From assembly GCA_904066235.2 (NCBI GenBank), contig CAJFCV020000005.1, forward strand, positions 7,931,501-7,995,500: 64,000 bases of DNA. The letters run 5' to 3'. Both the position numbers and the translations under genes were made by a program. This DNA is from Bursaphelenchus xylophilus (lineage: Eukaryota; Nematoda; Chromadorea; Rhabditida; Aphelenchoididae). Position 1 is the first letter of the stretch. Every line of letters starts with the position of its first letter. Of the stretch, positions 47,001 to 59,215 are shown in pieces. The notes beneath the pieces were generated by a model that ran no database searches, was not told where the DNA came from, and worked only from the letters and a program-made list of their open reading frames with translations.

Positions 47001-50000
47001 ATTGTATTCGCCAAATCAAAAGCGCTTTTTAGGACTTTTGGCATGTTGTCAGAGAAATTCATCATCTTTTTGAAGCGTTTTGAAAACGGGACCTTTTTTC
47101 GATATTTGGGATCGTAATCTGTTACAATATCTCGGATGGAGTGGCCATATTTGGTTTGATTTTTGTGTGAGGTGTTCATGTCGGTTAACTAAAAAAATGC
47201 TGCTAAATACAACATAGAAATCAAACCTGGTATTTTTTTCAAGATAAGAATCTAGGCTAAAACTTGGCATTTTGGCAATTTTTGAAAATTTAGCTTACAA
47301 ATTTAAGTTTATCTGAGATCATTTTCCATCCTGGCTTCCGATCGACCATTGTTGAAATCAGGCCAGTTATCCGTTTCACCGGCGTTTTATCCACTTTTGA
47401 TCCCATCAGCGAAGGGGCACTGGCCACGGTTTTCACGAAATAATCGCCGAGCCAGCTCTCCCTTCGTTCTTCAGGGGTCTCATGCAATCGAAGGTTCTGG
47501 GGATTTGCACTGAAAAAGGTGAGTGAAGAATGGTTGAGAAAATGGAAAAATTAGATTACGGTTTTTAAAATTCTTTGATTTTTTTTGGTTTGATGTTTCG
47601 AACTTCAATTCTTCTATTTTTCTGACATTCTCGAGAAAGTTATGGCAAAAAATTTACAAAAAAGTTAGTAAAAATCCAGAAATACCGCTTTGCATTTTTA
47701 CAATTTTTTGTCTTATTTTCCAACTTAAAATTTTTTTTGCATTTTTTTTATTATTGAAATATAATTTTCTAAATTACTTGTCGTATTTTACGAATTTTTT
47801 GTGCCAAAACCGCAATTTTTCACTTTTTTTGCAATATTCCGTAATGTGATCAAAAACTGCTGAACCCTGAAATAATCCGCCAAGAATTACAGGATTTGCG
47901 ATAAATCAAACCGAGACGTGTCGGTTTTACTCTCTTTTCCGTCGATGGGAACTTGTTTTTCGCCAAAGTTTAGTCGAGTTTCGAAAGGTCAAAGGGATGA
48001 GACATAAAAAAGTTTGTCAGATATCCTGAATCAACGGGTTGATGAACAAACAAACAAGAATTTTATGGTTATCTATGAGGAGGAACTGGAAAAACTGCAT
48101 GGAACAATCGAGAAAAAATAAATTTACGTCATCAAGATTGACGAGGGAAGTGCTTGAAATTACTTGTGTCTAGGCTAAATATTGATTCCTGAAAATTTTA
48201 TTTTTGCCAACGAGAGACTACGTGACACGCGGGCGGGCAGAGTCTTTGATCAAGTCTCGGTCTTTGGCCCGAAAAATTATTCTTTTTTGAAGCCATGCCT
48301 CTCGGTTAGAAATGGGCCTAAATTTTTCATGCATAAAGTTGCAAAAAAACTGGAATCTTAACCAAATTTTGTGCTTAAAATCTTGAAACTTCTTGGAAAG
48401 TCACCAATTTTTTGTGACTTTCTGTTTATAAATTGCTACAGTTTGTGTCAGCGGCAACAAGAGTCCTATCACTTACTTTTCAGACTTTGATTCATGTTTT
48501 GGTTTTATCTTCTCCTTCACTTTATCTTTTGGCTTCAATTTGTCCTTGATATACCTCGGATGTGGCCGAGGCTTTTCTTGTTTCTTTTCTGTGTGTTGTT
48601 GTTCTTTACCCTTCAACTTGCTTAACCTTTCTGAATCCAGCCGTTTATCCAGGCCTTTGCTGGTGACGAACTTCTTTAGGGAGCTCGGCTTTGTTGATCC
48701 TGAAAAAAAACATGAACTAATTGCTAGATTAATCAAAGGTCTAGATTTGGATAAGCAATAAGCCAAGATCTAGACAGATTCAATAAAGGCTTGCGGACAT
48801 GGTGAGCCGGGTTTTGCAAAGTCTGAAAAAGCCGGCGCCACTTCTTTGGCCTTGCTGCCTAACCTCTAGCCATCTCTGGACACCAATTATGGCAAAAAAA
48901 CCATATGCTAAATATTACCGCATGCTACTTTTCAGTGTTGTTAAAAAACTCAAAGCCCTTTCAAAACTCGACCCTATGTATTATACAACGAAGTACCATA
49001 TAAAAAACCCTGTGCAAAATGGAAAGTTTCAGAGGTTCGAAAAAACAGTCTCTCGCCAAAATAAACCTCCTAACAACAATACAGTTCCATGAGTTAATAC
49101 TATTTCAGTCCTTTGAAATTTGTTGTACAGAAATTTGACTATTATATATTCTAATGGGCTTCGAACTCTTTTCTCTAACCTACGTTTCTTCCTTCTCCTT
49201 CGATTCAACGTGTGCAATGTTTTGTCATGTGCGTGTACAACGCATTCAGCGCCGGCTTGAAGGTCCGTTTCTTCATCAGCATGGTCCAAACAGTTTAGGA
49301 AAGCCCTCCTTTCAAACCTACAAGAGAAGACATTAAAAGCTTACTTGTCAGTTCTTAAGAAATTGCAAAGTTAAAGTATATAGACTTACCGTCCCATTTT
49401 TAAATACATGTCCCTTCCCAGAGCGCCCAAAATGGAGTGCACTGCTTGGACATACCATCTCTCATGTATCGTTTTGGCTCTTTCATATTCTTTGGCGTCG
49501 ACTCTGACTTCTTCGATTAATTTTGCCTTTTCTGGCGGGATTTTACAGCTGAATTGAGGTATCAGTGAGAGCGATAAAACTGAAATAAATTAGGAGTAAA
49601 TTGGTGTCAATAAAAAACGAAAATAACATGTTGGAATGCAGTTGGAATCTAGATACTGTAAGTGAAGGATAGATCAGAAAAACTGTCTGTAACTCTCTAC
49701 CGATGATTCGGAAAGGTCAAATAAAAGAGCGCCAGAGATACTGTGGACTCTGAAGACCACCAAAGGCGAAAATATTTACAAGTCGACAGACTAGCGTCGT
49801 AAACTGTCGATTATGTAATTATGGCTGCCAGGTCGGAAAGAAATTTATTTTTTTGGATGCCACCCGGAGGTATTGCGCTTTTTTAATAAATGCATTACTC
49901 CTACCAGTTCTTAAACTATGCAATTAAGCCCATTTTTGAATTTGGTTGAAGGTAAAAGTTAAGAAATTTCTATACTTCCTCTTCTAATCATTGTGCTGCG

Positions 50001-50424
50001 TAATTCTGTTTACAGTATATTCCGTAATTACCCTATGGTTCAAACACCTTCTATAATATGTACCACGGTAAGTCTAGTGGGTCACAGAGGAATGTAGACC
50101 ACGCTTTGTGTCTGTGGTATCATTGGCTTTTTGGAGTAGCAATAAAGGACACACTCTCCTCCTCCCACAAAAGAAGAGTCACTGCTTTGCCAAGCATACT
50201 GTAGCTCTGTCTAACAAGTAGAGACTACTGTACTCCCATGTGACTCCAACAAAACCGGTAAAAAATAACTGCCGGCTTCTGTGAACAGACAAGACATTTA
50301 GAAAGCAATCCAAGTCGAAGGGATTTCTGATCGATCAACCCCAAAGTCATCCCTCCTAACCACAAACCCCAGCAAGACTTTTCAACAGGTTGTAGTACTC
50401 ACCGAACAGAACATGCACTTGCAT
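44033..50424 (-). CDS. mlt-10: MLT-10-like moulting-cycle protein 2
   Basis: Ten exons (50403-50424, 49390-49579, 49184-49317, 48477-48699, 47299-47509, 46914-47188, 46253-46796, 45876-45991, 45696-45815, 44033-44198) give 666 residues. The 22-nt first exon completes a signal peptide MQVHVLFVLSLSLIPQFSC. It parallels the neighbouring gene closely; four exons have identical lengths (134, 275, 116, 120 nt). Middle domain: VLSPRFMPLVDNF and FLSPNILPFYKDD. C-terminal L-S-P repeats: VVMSPNLFSPSIISP, and the end SPSFMSKRKKKKRK. A Lys-rich insert (KDKLKPKDKVKEKIKPKHE) is longer than in gene 1. The last intron (1497 nt) holds a Tc1-type element. Confidence 0.9.
44230..45585. mobile_element. Tc1/mariner-type non-autonomous element in the last intron of MLT-10-like gene 2
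   Basis: The ends are TACTCCCGGACATA...CTGACCACCC in inverted orientation, each flanked by TA (44228-44229 and 45586-45587). The arms extend to about 190 bp: GGGTGGACAAAATTTTCTGA near 44394 is mirrored by TCAGAAAGTTTTGTCCACC near 45403. Length 1356 bp, no transposase frame found. Confidence 0.82.
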
Positions 50425-53400
50425 CGTTACCCTAAATGTTTACTGAACTTTTCGACAATCTCTCACTCTTATATAATTCAGGAACATTTCTCGGATCAGC
50501 GCGATCAATAGCCGACTACGGTATGTGGCGGCGGCGGGGTTGAAAGCTCGGCTGACCTTTGCCGACGTCGAAAGCGAATGTTGAACGCAACATTTTTCGT
50601 GTTGAAAGTGCAAAACGTTTCAACGTGCAGACAACATGACCTCCTTGGAGGGCTCAGAGAAATCCCCGGCGATTTGTAAATTGTGCGAGGAAGGGGGTTG
50701 CAGTCTTTGGAATGGATCGTTGGATTTGAAGAGAGCCGCAGGGTTTTTCGAGACTTTTTAGGGGGGTTGCCTTAAAATAAAGTCATGCTTTGTAGTATCC
50801 TGATCGCATACGTAAATTTTGTCATCCATCAACGAGAGAGTTTTTATGGTAGACAGCGAAAATTGGAAGACTCCGCCCAAAGGGAACTCGAAAAATCAAT
50901 CAAGGCTGATTATGTAAAGGTAGACGTGTCGCATTAAGGTTGAAATTTCATGGATTTTAAAGCCTTCTAGCTTCGTTCTTTGCGGGGACAGACGAGATAT
51001 TAAACGGTGTCCGCCAGCGCTAGTTAAAAAGTTTACGCTCTGACAAGACTATTATCTGAAAGTGACGTCATTCATTGAACAAAGGTCCATAAAATTTAAC
51101 CTCATTGCAAACTGTTGCAACCGAGAGAAGAGAACAAAGATCAGAGATGATTAAATTAATGGATCCCCAGACAGCACAAATTAGATGAACGAAAGTGTTG
51201 CAGAGAAAGATTTAACCTCGTTTGCAGTCAACAGATCCGGGTTACCTAAATAATGCAATGGGAAAATTATTAAAAGTACAAAGATCAACGTTTATGAAAA
51301 TGGTTGAAAGTTATAAATCCAGCGAAGGACAAGGATGTTAAAATCAGCTTTGAAGGTGCAAAATAAACGATAGATAACAGGAGGGTCAAAAATAATATCT
51401 TAAGAGAAAAAACCGACTCAAAGGCCAGATAGTAACTTCTGAACAGTTAATAGCTCAGCTATAAATCAAGCCACAATTCATACTCGATTTTACGGACCTC
51501 TGTATCTCAAAAAGCGCCGTATACGCCGTTGGCGTTTAGCGCACATAAACATTAAAAAAAACAAGCTTTGTCACGAGTTTGAGTCCTGAATTGTTTCGTG
51601 TGGCCATGCCTTTCTACTACTAAAAATAAGAACTAAAAAATTGCAGTCTTTTTTTACAAAAGAACAAAACCGTTTGAAGAAAATCAGAAGACAAGAGTAG
51701 AAGAGCGCAAATGACATTGAAAGTGCAGCAATTCCGGCGAAAAGAAGCTAGCAAAAAAAGGAATTCGTGAACCAATATGGGTTCCTTTCGGCTTTTTGGT
51801 TCCATGGTATGGTCAAAATTAAGTTTCTGTATTATATTGCAGCTGCTTAGAAATTTATTTATCCTGTAACTTGACTGGCAAATTTGCATTTTTGTGGACT
51901 AGTTGTTTATTTCCAGGTCAAAACTTTGATCTTGATTCTGAAATAATATTCATTTGCCAATATTGGGCTTGTTTTTGAATGTTTTTGCAATGTTGCACAA
52001 GATTTCAGGGGTTGCTTAACTTCGGGTTTTTTTTAATTCGAATTTTCAAAATTGGTGTTGATGCCTGCGAATATAGGGCATAGTATTAAGGAGATTTTTC
52101 CTAAATTCCCGTGGCCTTAACCTTTTTTTATGCCTATTTCGTATTCCCATTTCTTGCTGGTTGATCGCTGCCGTTATCTTAGAACTAACTGTTGTCAATT
52201 GCCTTCCAGTACTTTTTGTCTGCCACACGTTCCTTTTCCATTACTTTTCCCGATATATTTCACCTTGACGATCTTTAATCTACCCAAATATTCTTTCGTT
52301 CACTTGAACCTGTCCTTTTCCTGGCAACGGTTTCGTCTTGATCAGCCCAAACCCTCCCCCCACTTCCATTTCTGACCTCTCATTGACCGCTCAAACCGCT
52401 TCATTGGTGGTGTCTCCACTCGGCGATCACCGTAATCGCGCGACGAACCCGTCTGCCCGGCGGCGCCTTCCGTTTCAGATCGAATATGAGTTTATGATAA
52501 AATCAAAGGGAAAGCGACCGCGAATCCGGTTGGGTTTTACGATTGTGCGGGCTTTGGCTTTACAAGACGGGATATGTCGTCGTAAATTCGAATTAATTTA
52601 TATCGACACTTGGAATGGGCATTAATGCAACATTCAGGAATGTCTAGACGAGTGATTAAAGAGCGTTAAGCCGTCATGAAAGTACAGAGTGGAGATGTAA
52701 AAAACTTGTAAAAGAATTGATTAGGGTGAAACGAGGAATTAAGTGTCATCACTCGTCATTTTTAAATTTTAAAAACCGACAGAAACAAATATAATAATAT
52801 ACAACACAAAAAAGCACATTTTCAGAATTCAACTGGAATAAGTTTTACCCAAAAAGCGTTGCTTTACCTTTTTTAGGAAAACATGTTGAATATCTCAGCC
52901 AGGTCTGCAATGCCTGGGCTAAGATTTCAAGAACTTGTAATTGGCCCAATATATGTGCATAATTTAAATAAGATATGTGCTCCACATTTAGCCTACTTCC
53001 TTTGTCAGAAAAAGCTTTCTTTAATTTGCCCTTTTTGAACCATATATGAATTTAGTATTACATTATCACTCTCTTGTCTGCTACTTGAATCAAAATCCTG
53101 CCGAAAAGTGTTCTTTACTCTTTCTGTTGCAATTCGCGATGAACCGGATTTGCTTTTGGAAGTTTAAAGCTCCATTTACATTGATAAATTGCCGCCACTT
53201 ATCCGTGTCTCGCGCGGTATCTTATGGAGGTCATAGACAGAATGAAAAGCGTAGACAAAATGTCGCTTCCTCCTGTCTGCTCGGCTTACGATATCAAAAG
53301 GATGATGACATAGAGACTTTCTCAAATGATTAATTAACACATGGGTTTTTTGGAGTTTACTGTAGTCTGAAAACTTCGGGTTGCTTTGACTGATCAGAGA

Positions 53401-53677
53401 TGGAAGTACATTTTTTAATATTTAGTATATGGTAGTGGTTGTTTGTAATCAAGAAATACTGTAGTGGATGTACATCATTAAGTTTGGTCTACTCATAGAT
53501 CCGGTGTTGCCCTATAAAGAGCTTGCAATCGGGTCAATTCTACCCTAATCCAGTCTTGCCCTCACAACATCTGTCACCAGGCCACTTTGTCCCCCATCGG
53601 GTTTTGATCCCATAAGCAGTTAGTCACTTTTTTGATCAGTCAGCGACACCTTAGTCAGCCGGCCATAAAGCCTCTTC
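50425..53677. other. Non-coding stretch, 3.2 kb
   Basis: Upstream region of MLT-10-like gene 2 followed by AT-rich sequence. A GC-richer patch at 52300-52560 has an open frame (52338-52625) without recognisable features. I support no gene here. Confidence 0.4.
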
Positions 53678-53872
53678 TTGGACTATCACCTTTTTCGCTC
53701 CATGGCGCACTTTCTGCGTGGTCGTAGCTTCAATGATCTGGACGATGTCGAAAACGGGTGCCGCGAGTTTTTCGCCTCTAAGAACAAGGAGTGGTACCGC
53801 AGCGAGATCGAACAACTTGCAGATAGATGGGTTCAAGCCATAGATTCAAATGGCCTTTACTTCGAAACTTAA
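53678..53872 (+). pseudogene. mariner transposase C-terminal relic
   Basis: A 64-codon frame reads DYHLFRSMAHFLRGRSF, then FFASKNKEWYRSEIEQLADR and WVQAIDSNGLYFE before TAA. This is the conserved end of mariner-family transposases: DYHLF follows the last catalytic Asp region, and the tail resembles the W...NG.Y.. ending. Only about one sixth of a transposase remains and it has no ATG; upstream 53.3-53.67 kb does not continue the frame. A dead fragment. Confidence 0.7.
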
Positions 53873-54047
53873 CTAGATTTCGTTTGTTGTAAAATTAAAC
53901 GCGTCACCGAAGCAAAACACAATCCGATTTTATCGCGACACAACTCATTTTTTAAATGAATTGTGTGCGAGTATCGATTGCTCACTATTTTCCCGACAGA
54001 CTGATACATATTTCGCTTTATTTAGTTCAGTAAAAGTGGCTTAAAAT

Positions 54048-54053
54048 TTTATT
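54048..54053 (-). terminator. Poly(A) signal of the 76-aa secreted peptide gene
   Basis: AATAAA on the minus strand, 34 bp past the stop codon of the gene at 54087-54317. It supports that short frame being a real transcript. Confidence 0.5.
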
Positions 54054-54086
54054 TGCAGATTATTATACTGTACAATGTCTATTTGT

Positions 54087-54317
54087 TTATCCTCTTCCGC
54101 AATTGACACTTCCACACATCAGCCAAAACGACGATACTCCATTCGCGTCTCCAATATTTCCATTCCCATAATTGTGATAGCCATCGCCAAGTTGATGGTT
54201 GGGGTCATATGCAGTTGCTCCCCCGCCAAAGAGAGGAAAGAATTGTGGGTCAGGTGCGGGTTTACAAAAGGCTACGGAGATCAAAAACAAGAGTAAAAGA
54301 GCTGATATCGACTTCAT
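54087..54317 (-). CDS. Small secreted Gly/Asn/Tyr-rich peptide, 76 aa
   Basis: Single-exon frame starting with a strong signal peptide (MKSISALLLLFLISVAFC) followed by KPAPDPQFFPLFGGG, a Gly/Asn/Tyr/His-rich stretch (DGYHNYGNGNIGDANG) and two Cys in MCGSVNCGRG. A TTTTCAG acceptor lies 15 nt upstream of the ATG, as for trans-splicing, and AATAAA follows the stop. The composition recalls nematode antimicrobial (NLP/CNC-type) or cuticle-associated peptides. I cannot assign a family; function is inference only. Confidence 0.6.
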   Translation of the reverse strand: MKSISALLLLFLISVAFCKPAPDPQFFPLFGGGATAYDPNHQLGDGYHNYGNGNIGDANGVSSFWLMCGSVNCGRG

Positions 54318-54445
54318 CTCATAGAATCTTAGGGGTTTGCTGAAAATAGAGATTTTAAAAGTAAAATACGCGCGGAGGGTTATAGGCGCAACGCATGTTT
54401 TTACAATAAAAAACGGAAAATTTTTATAGATTGTCTACTGTCCTG

Positions 54446-55236
54446 ACGAGGGAATGGTCTGAAATTCCCCCAGCGTTTGGGGAAACGACTAGTACAGGTG
54501 GATAGAGCATGTCAACTTTGGTAAAAAGAGCCATTTTCCAGGTGCGGAATAAGCCCGGCCGACGAGAAAAATCGACCGAAAGTTCCACAAAAATTTCCTC
54601 TTTCTCTTCCCTCGGAAAAGAAGAGCGGTGTCCAGTGGTTCGGTTAGCCGAGTGGATAAAGCATCCGCTCGGTATTCTTTTGGGGGTTGGTTCGATTCCG
54701 GGGTCTCGCGAAGGACCATGATAAGGCTTTGATGAGCAAGATCAAACTCTAACAACCCAAAAAAATATTTTGCCATTTTTATACGTTTTATAGGGGAATT
54801 ATACCAAACATATAATCGTCAAAAAATGAATTTTTTGGGTGCTTCCGAACCTTCAAAGCGATGGAACGTCGAAGTTATACTTGTTTGGTGATAGACTTGA
54901 CTTTGAAAAAGGCAAAATAATTTTTTCTGGGTTGCTAGAGTTTGATCTTACTCATCAAAGCCTTATCACGGTCCTTCGCGAGACCCCGGAATCGAACCAA
55001 CCCCCAAAAGAATATCGAGCGGTTTATCCACTCGGCTAACCGAACCACTGGACACCGCTCTTCTTTTCCGAGGGAAGAGAAAGAGAAATTTTTGTGGAAC
55101 TTTCGGTCGATTTTTCTCGTCGGCCGGGCTTATTCCGCAGCTGGAAAATGGCTCTTTTTACCAAAGTTGACATGCTCCATCCACCTGTACTAGTCATTTT
55201 CCCAAACGCTGGGGGAATTTCAGACCATTCCCTCGT
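54446..55236. mobile_element. Palindromic element with a tRNA-like sequence in both arms
   Basis: Left arm about 54446-54785 and right arm about 54900-55236 are reverse complements with few differences; the ends read ACGAGGGAATGGTCTGAAAT. Both arms carry the same tRNA-like block, so the structure looks like two SINE-like units joined head to head around a 100-bp spacer. No transposase. Confidence 0.82.
54637..54712 (+). other. tRNA-like sequence (left arm of the palindrome)
   Basis: A box TAGCCGAGTGG at 54645-54655 and a perfect B box GGTTCGATTCC at 54689-54699. The inverted copy has its B box at 54988-54998 and A box at about 55029-55039. The upstream text AGAGCGGTGT also precedes the tRNA-like block at 4.0 kb, so the two elements are related. 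Confidence 0.55.
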
Positions 55237-56864
55237 GAGAAAACTTTACTACAGGGATCATTTGAACTACAGTAGTATTTTAGAAAGTTCAGTTAATGGT
55301 TCAAGAATCATCTAGTCTCTGACAACGCTCTGTAGAAGTGCAGGAAACACAAATGTTACTACATTTGAAATTAGAGACGCAAAACAATTTTTTAGCGAGG
55401 AATTTTTCAATTGAGAAATGCACGTTTGCTTTGCGGAAGCATGGTATGGCTATTGCATAAAAAATTGACACTATCGGCAGACAGAATTTGGCAAACGAAC
55501 TGTACCAAAGTCCAATAATTATTTTTCCTGAATTTTTGCGTACACGTAAGCATAGTATTACGTACTGAATATTTTTCATAATATTTTATGTTGCGTTTTG
55601 GAGATACAACGATAGACTCGAACGGTCGAGAGGGTACAATGGAGTCGCACGTCAAACTGAGATAAACTAAAACGGTCCGGTGAATGGATTGGCAATTCGC
55701 CAATCTTTTTGTCGGGCAATGAATGGGGAATTTTTGGGGAGAGACAGTACGTTTTTTCGCGTCTTTTCTCTGTCTTCTCTGCGAAATCAAGACGAAGTGC
55801 AAAAACCGATAGCGAAGAGTCTATTCCGGCCACCAGTCGTCTAGACAAGAGACGCTTTCTACTAATGACATCTGCGTTAATTCCTCGGGGAAAAAATAGA
55901 TTTTTTAATAAGTGAAAAAATGCCAGTAAAGCCAGGATGAAGCCTCCTTTCGTACTGAGATGCGCAAAAAACCATAAGTTTATTGGCAACTGTCGACCTA
56001 AAGATCTTACTTTTTTCTGCAAAGCGCTTGCTAGGGATCTCTCACATAAATTATTTTCACATATATTGGTATCTCGTCTTCTAAGAAACTGTTCATTTAT
56101 AAGAAAGGAACAAGTTTTTAGTCAGAAAAAGGTTGCAAAGGGACCCATCTTATGGCATTTGAATGTTTTTTTTTTTGATCCTGCCAGAATTGCGAGTTAT
56201 ATTTAACCCCTCAACCCGCAATAACATGAAAAAAAAATCTCAATCAACAACTACATCACTATAAAGACATCATCAACAAACAGAATTCCCAAGCGTCTCC
56301 CAGTTTCCTAGCAGGAGTCAACACCCGCGTAAACCTTCAAACGTTTTATGGAAGAGTTTACAAAACAAACTAGGTAACTTTTCGCAAGTTTTTCGATTAA
56401 AAGTGCGGTGTAATGGGGCCGATGAAAACAACTATTTCAAAATTTTGGATTGCAATTTCAACCCTACACGACAGCCCGAGACTGTAAAGTAACAGAGAAA
56501 GACCAATTGGGAGAAGGGAATGGCTAATCTGAGGGTACTGTAGAAGTTTTGTGGAACTGTAAAAGGAAAATCAAAATGGAATGCGTAATGTTGATGAGTA
56601 ATACAGTGGGTTTCGAAAGTTTTGGCTGTGCCTTAGGCAGTTATAAGGCATTAGATGCGTCATTGAATAAGGCTGAGTATACCAGCTGAAAGAGCGTGTC
56701 CTAAGGTTGTAGACCTTGTGATAAGCCAACAGACTTTGTTCCTCGGATGGCTGACTTACAGGACTTTAATTGGGTGTTTCCCATTCAAAATATCAATTTT
56801 TTTCAAACAATTTCATTTTTATTTACATGCAAATCTCAAAAAATATACAGTTTTCGATCAATTT
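55237..56864. other. Non-coding stretch, 1.6 kb
   Basis: Overlapping frames on both strands at 55300-56200 (up to 148 codons, 55576-56022 minus) show no domain or signal peptide. No gene supported. Confidence 0.4.
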
Positions 56865-58289
56865 TCAACCACTTCTGCACATTCTTAGATTACACCGGAT
56901 GAATACGATTAACAATACTATTGAAAGTTCAATCCCAATCAGAACATAAAAGAAGATTTTGTGATAGTCAGGCTCCTCATTTCGCTGCCGGATTTTCAAT
57001 TTCTTCGGCTTTGAGCTCTCATCGTCCAAGCCGAATGCCGTAATGTAAATCACAATTGCAGAGAGCTTGACCAAAGCGTTGATTACCTGAAAAGATCAAA
57101 ATTAATTTTTTTATGTCACGATTTTTTACCAGAAAATGCGAAAAAAATATCAAAAAAGAATATTTTTCACCTTAAAAAACCCCAATGATTTCTGCAAAGC
57201 GCAACATAAAAATTTCAGATGTCTGGCTATTATAAAATTCTATAAAAATTTTTCAAGTTTCCTCAAAATAACTTTTATATTTCATTTTGAATTTAAAAAA
57301 ATCAAAATTCAAAAAAACCCTCCGGGTTCAAGTGTCTAAAAAGATTTGTTGTTTGAGAGATCATTCATCTCCTAAATCGCTTTTCCCGCCGTGTTATCCC
57401 CTAGTCGCAACACTTTTATGTCGGTTTTTATCATTTTTATGAGATTCCGGCAAGATCCACAAAAAGTCTAAAACACTTTTTTTGATGATTAAGAGTGACA
57501 AGGGGTCATGAGGAGATTTGATGACGTCGTTTCTGGGAATGGAACATCAGCCAGGGAAAACAATCAATTGAAAGAGACAAGTTTAGAGAGGGGATTTTAA
57601 AGATTATTTCTTAAGGAGGAAATCACCAAAGACCGAATTAGAGATTTTGATAAATAACACATGTTCCTTTATCACAATGTTGGAGGAATATTTCAGCGTT
57701 CAATGCGCAAACTAATTGTAAGATTTTCAGGAGATAAATTGTGACCTTGGTAGGCACTTTCTGCAAAATTTGAAGCTAATCGGATGGCCCTCCTTGAATC
57801 CAATTTTTTTCAAAAACTTCATTTTTCAAAACCCAAATACCAGAAGCTCCATTTTTCTGTAAATTTTTCCAACAATTTATACAATACGTATGTTGTAGAG
57901 GCCACACAAAATTTTAAAAAGTGCAAGATAAATTCTGACACAATAAAAGTACGAAAAAATCGTTTTTCAACTCACCGCAATTATCGTGCAGAACATTAAA
58001 TCCTCATTACTCTCCATTTTATTGGCCAGCGTGGCAACGAAAAATAGAATGGCGGGAATGAGAAGGGCAATAAATGAGATCGGGTAGTAGAAAAAGATCA
58101 GAATGCATGAGACCACCAGATACACGGCAATCGCAATAAATGTGATTTTCTGAAAAAATGTTACAGTAATTTAAAAAACCGACAAGATTTTCAGCAAAAA
58201 GAGATTAAAATTCAACTTACCGCAGCGTTATTTCCACTACTGGAACTTAACGATTCAGCGTCGTATGGATTTCCACGGGCAAATAACAT
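56865..58289 (-). CDS. Small four-pass membrane protein, 154 aa, unknown
   Basis: Exons 58221-58289, 57976-58149 and 56865-57086 join in phase 0. The short polar N-terminus (MLFARGNPYDAESLSSSSGN) is followed by four hydrophobic spans: ITFIAIAVYLVVSCILIFFY, FIALLIPAILFFVATL, CTIIAVINALVKLSAIVIYI and IFFYVLIGIELSIVLLIVFI. A basic loop (SKPKKLKIRQRNEE) lies between spans 3 and 4. There is no signal peptide, so both ends are probably cytoplasmic. Topology recalls small tetraspan proteins, but there is no Cys motif of tetraspanins. The long introns (about 70 and 890 nt) contain nothing recognised. Confidence 0.7.
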
Positions 58290-59215
58290 GGTGGCATCAA
58301 ATGGAAGGGTATGCAATATAAATTAAGCGATTTTCAAATTGAAATAAACGAGTTGTGGTCTATAATGGCCTTGTAGATAGCTGAAGAAGGAAGCTAAAAA
58401 ATTCTAGAATAATGATTACAAAGTTCGGAAAGTAAGTTCTAGAGTAAAGTTGTTTTCATGATTCTGTAATTCCGTTAAAGTAAAAATAAAAATCAGACTT
58501 AATCATCGGAATCAGTCAATTTTTAAAATCAATTTTCATTTCTTAAGGGCACATTGTTCGGGTCTGGAAGTATTTTATGTAGGTGGGCCATTCAAGGAAG
58601 GCAGCTAGAAAAAAATCAAAAAAAAATCTTTGAGTTTTCTTGTAGAAAACCGCTGGTAATTGGGCCTGAAATTTACTGGAAAAGCGTGATCTTTTTACAA
58701 GAGCTTCATACATATTCAACAATCTTTGCTGTCGAGAAATTATCGAAAATCAGGAGACGGTCAATTGAAGTCTAGGATTCAATGAGACAGAGAAGCAAGC
58801 CCATTTTCTTGCCAAAAAAATCACAAAATTAATTCATTTCTGCATAAATCATTTAATTACTTGATAAAATCAACTTCGAGGAACTCCAAAAACCGAGAAC
58901 TAGTATCAAAATATCAAAACGAAAAAACGCTTTTCGAAACGTGGCCAAGACGTTCAAATCGGATATCAATGACGAGAGCCAAATGCGATTTTTCGATTTC
59001 TTTTTTTCCTCGCCTGCCGGCTGTCATTTCGGGAAGAGGGCCTCAGGGCTTTCGCCACATTTTAAGCCCATGAATTTGATACTTTCCCATTTTGAAAAAA
59101 CAAATCTGCAACAAAACACGGTGCATTCGCACTGTGAGGGCTCGAGGGCGAAAATCAAACAATTTTTTAAAAATTTCAAAATTTATTTGACAAGTGACAT
59201 TTTTACAAAATATAC
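58290..59215. other. Intergenic region between the membrane protein and the Maelstrom-like gene
   Basis: No supported gene. Frames at 58554-59225 lack features. Confidence 0.4.
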
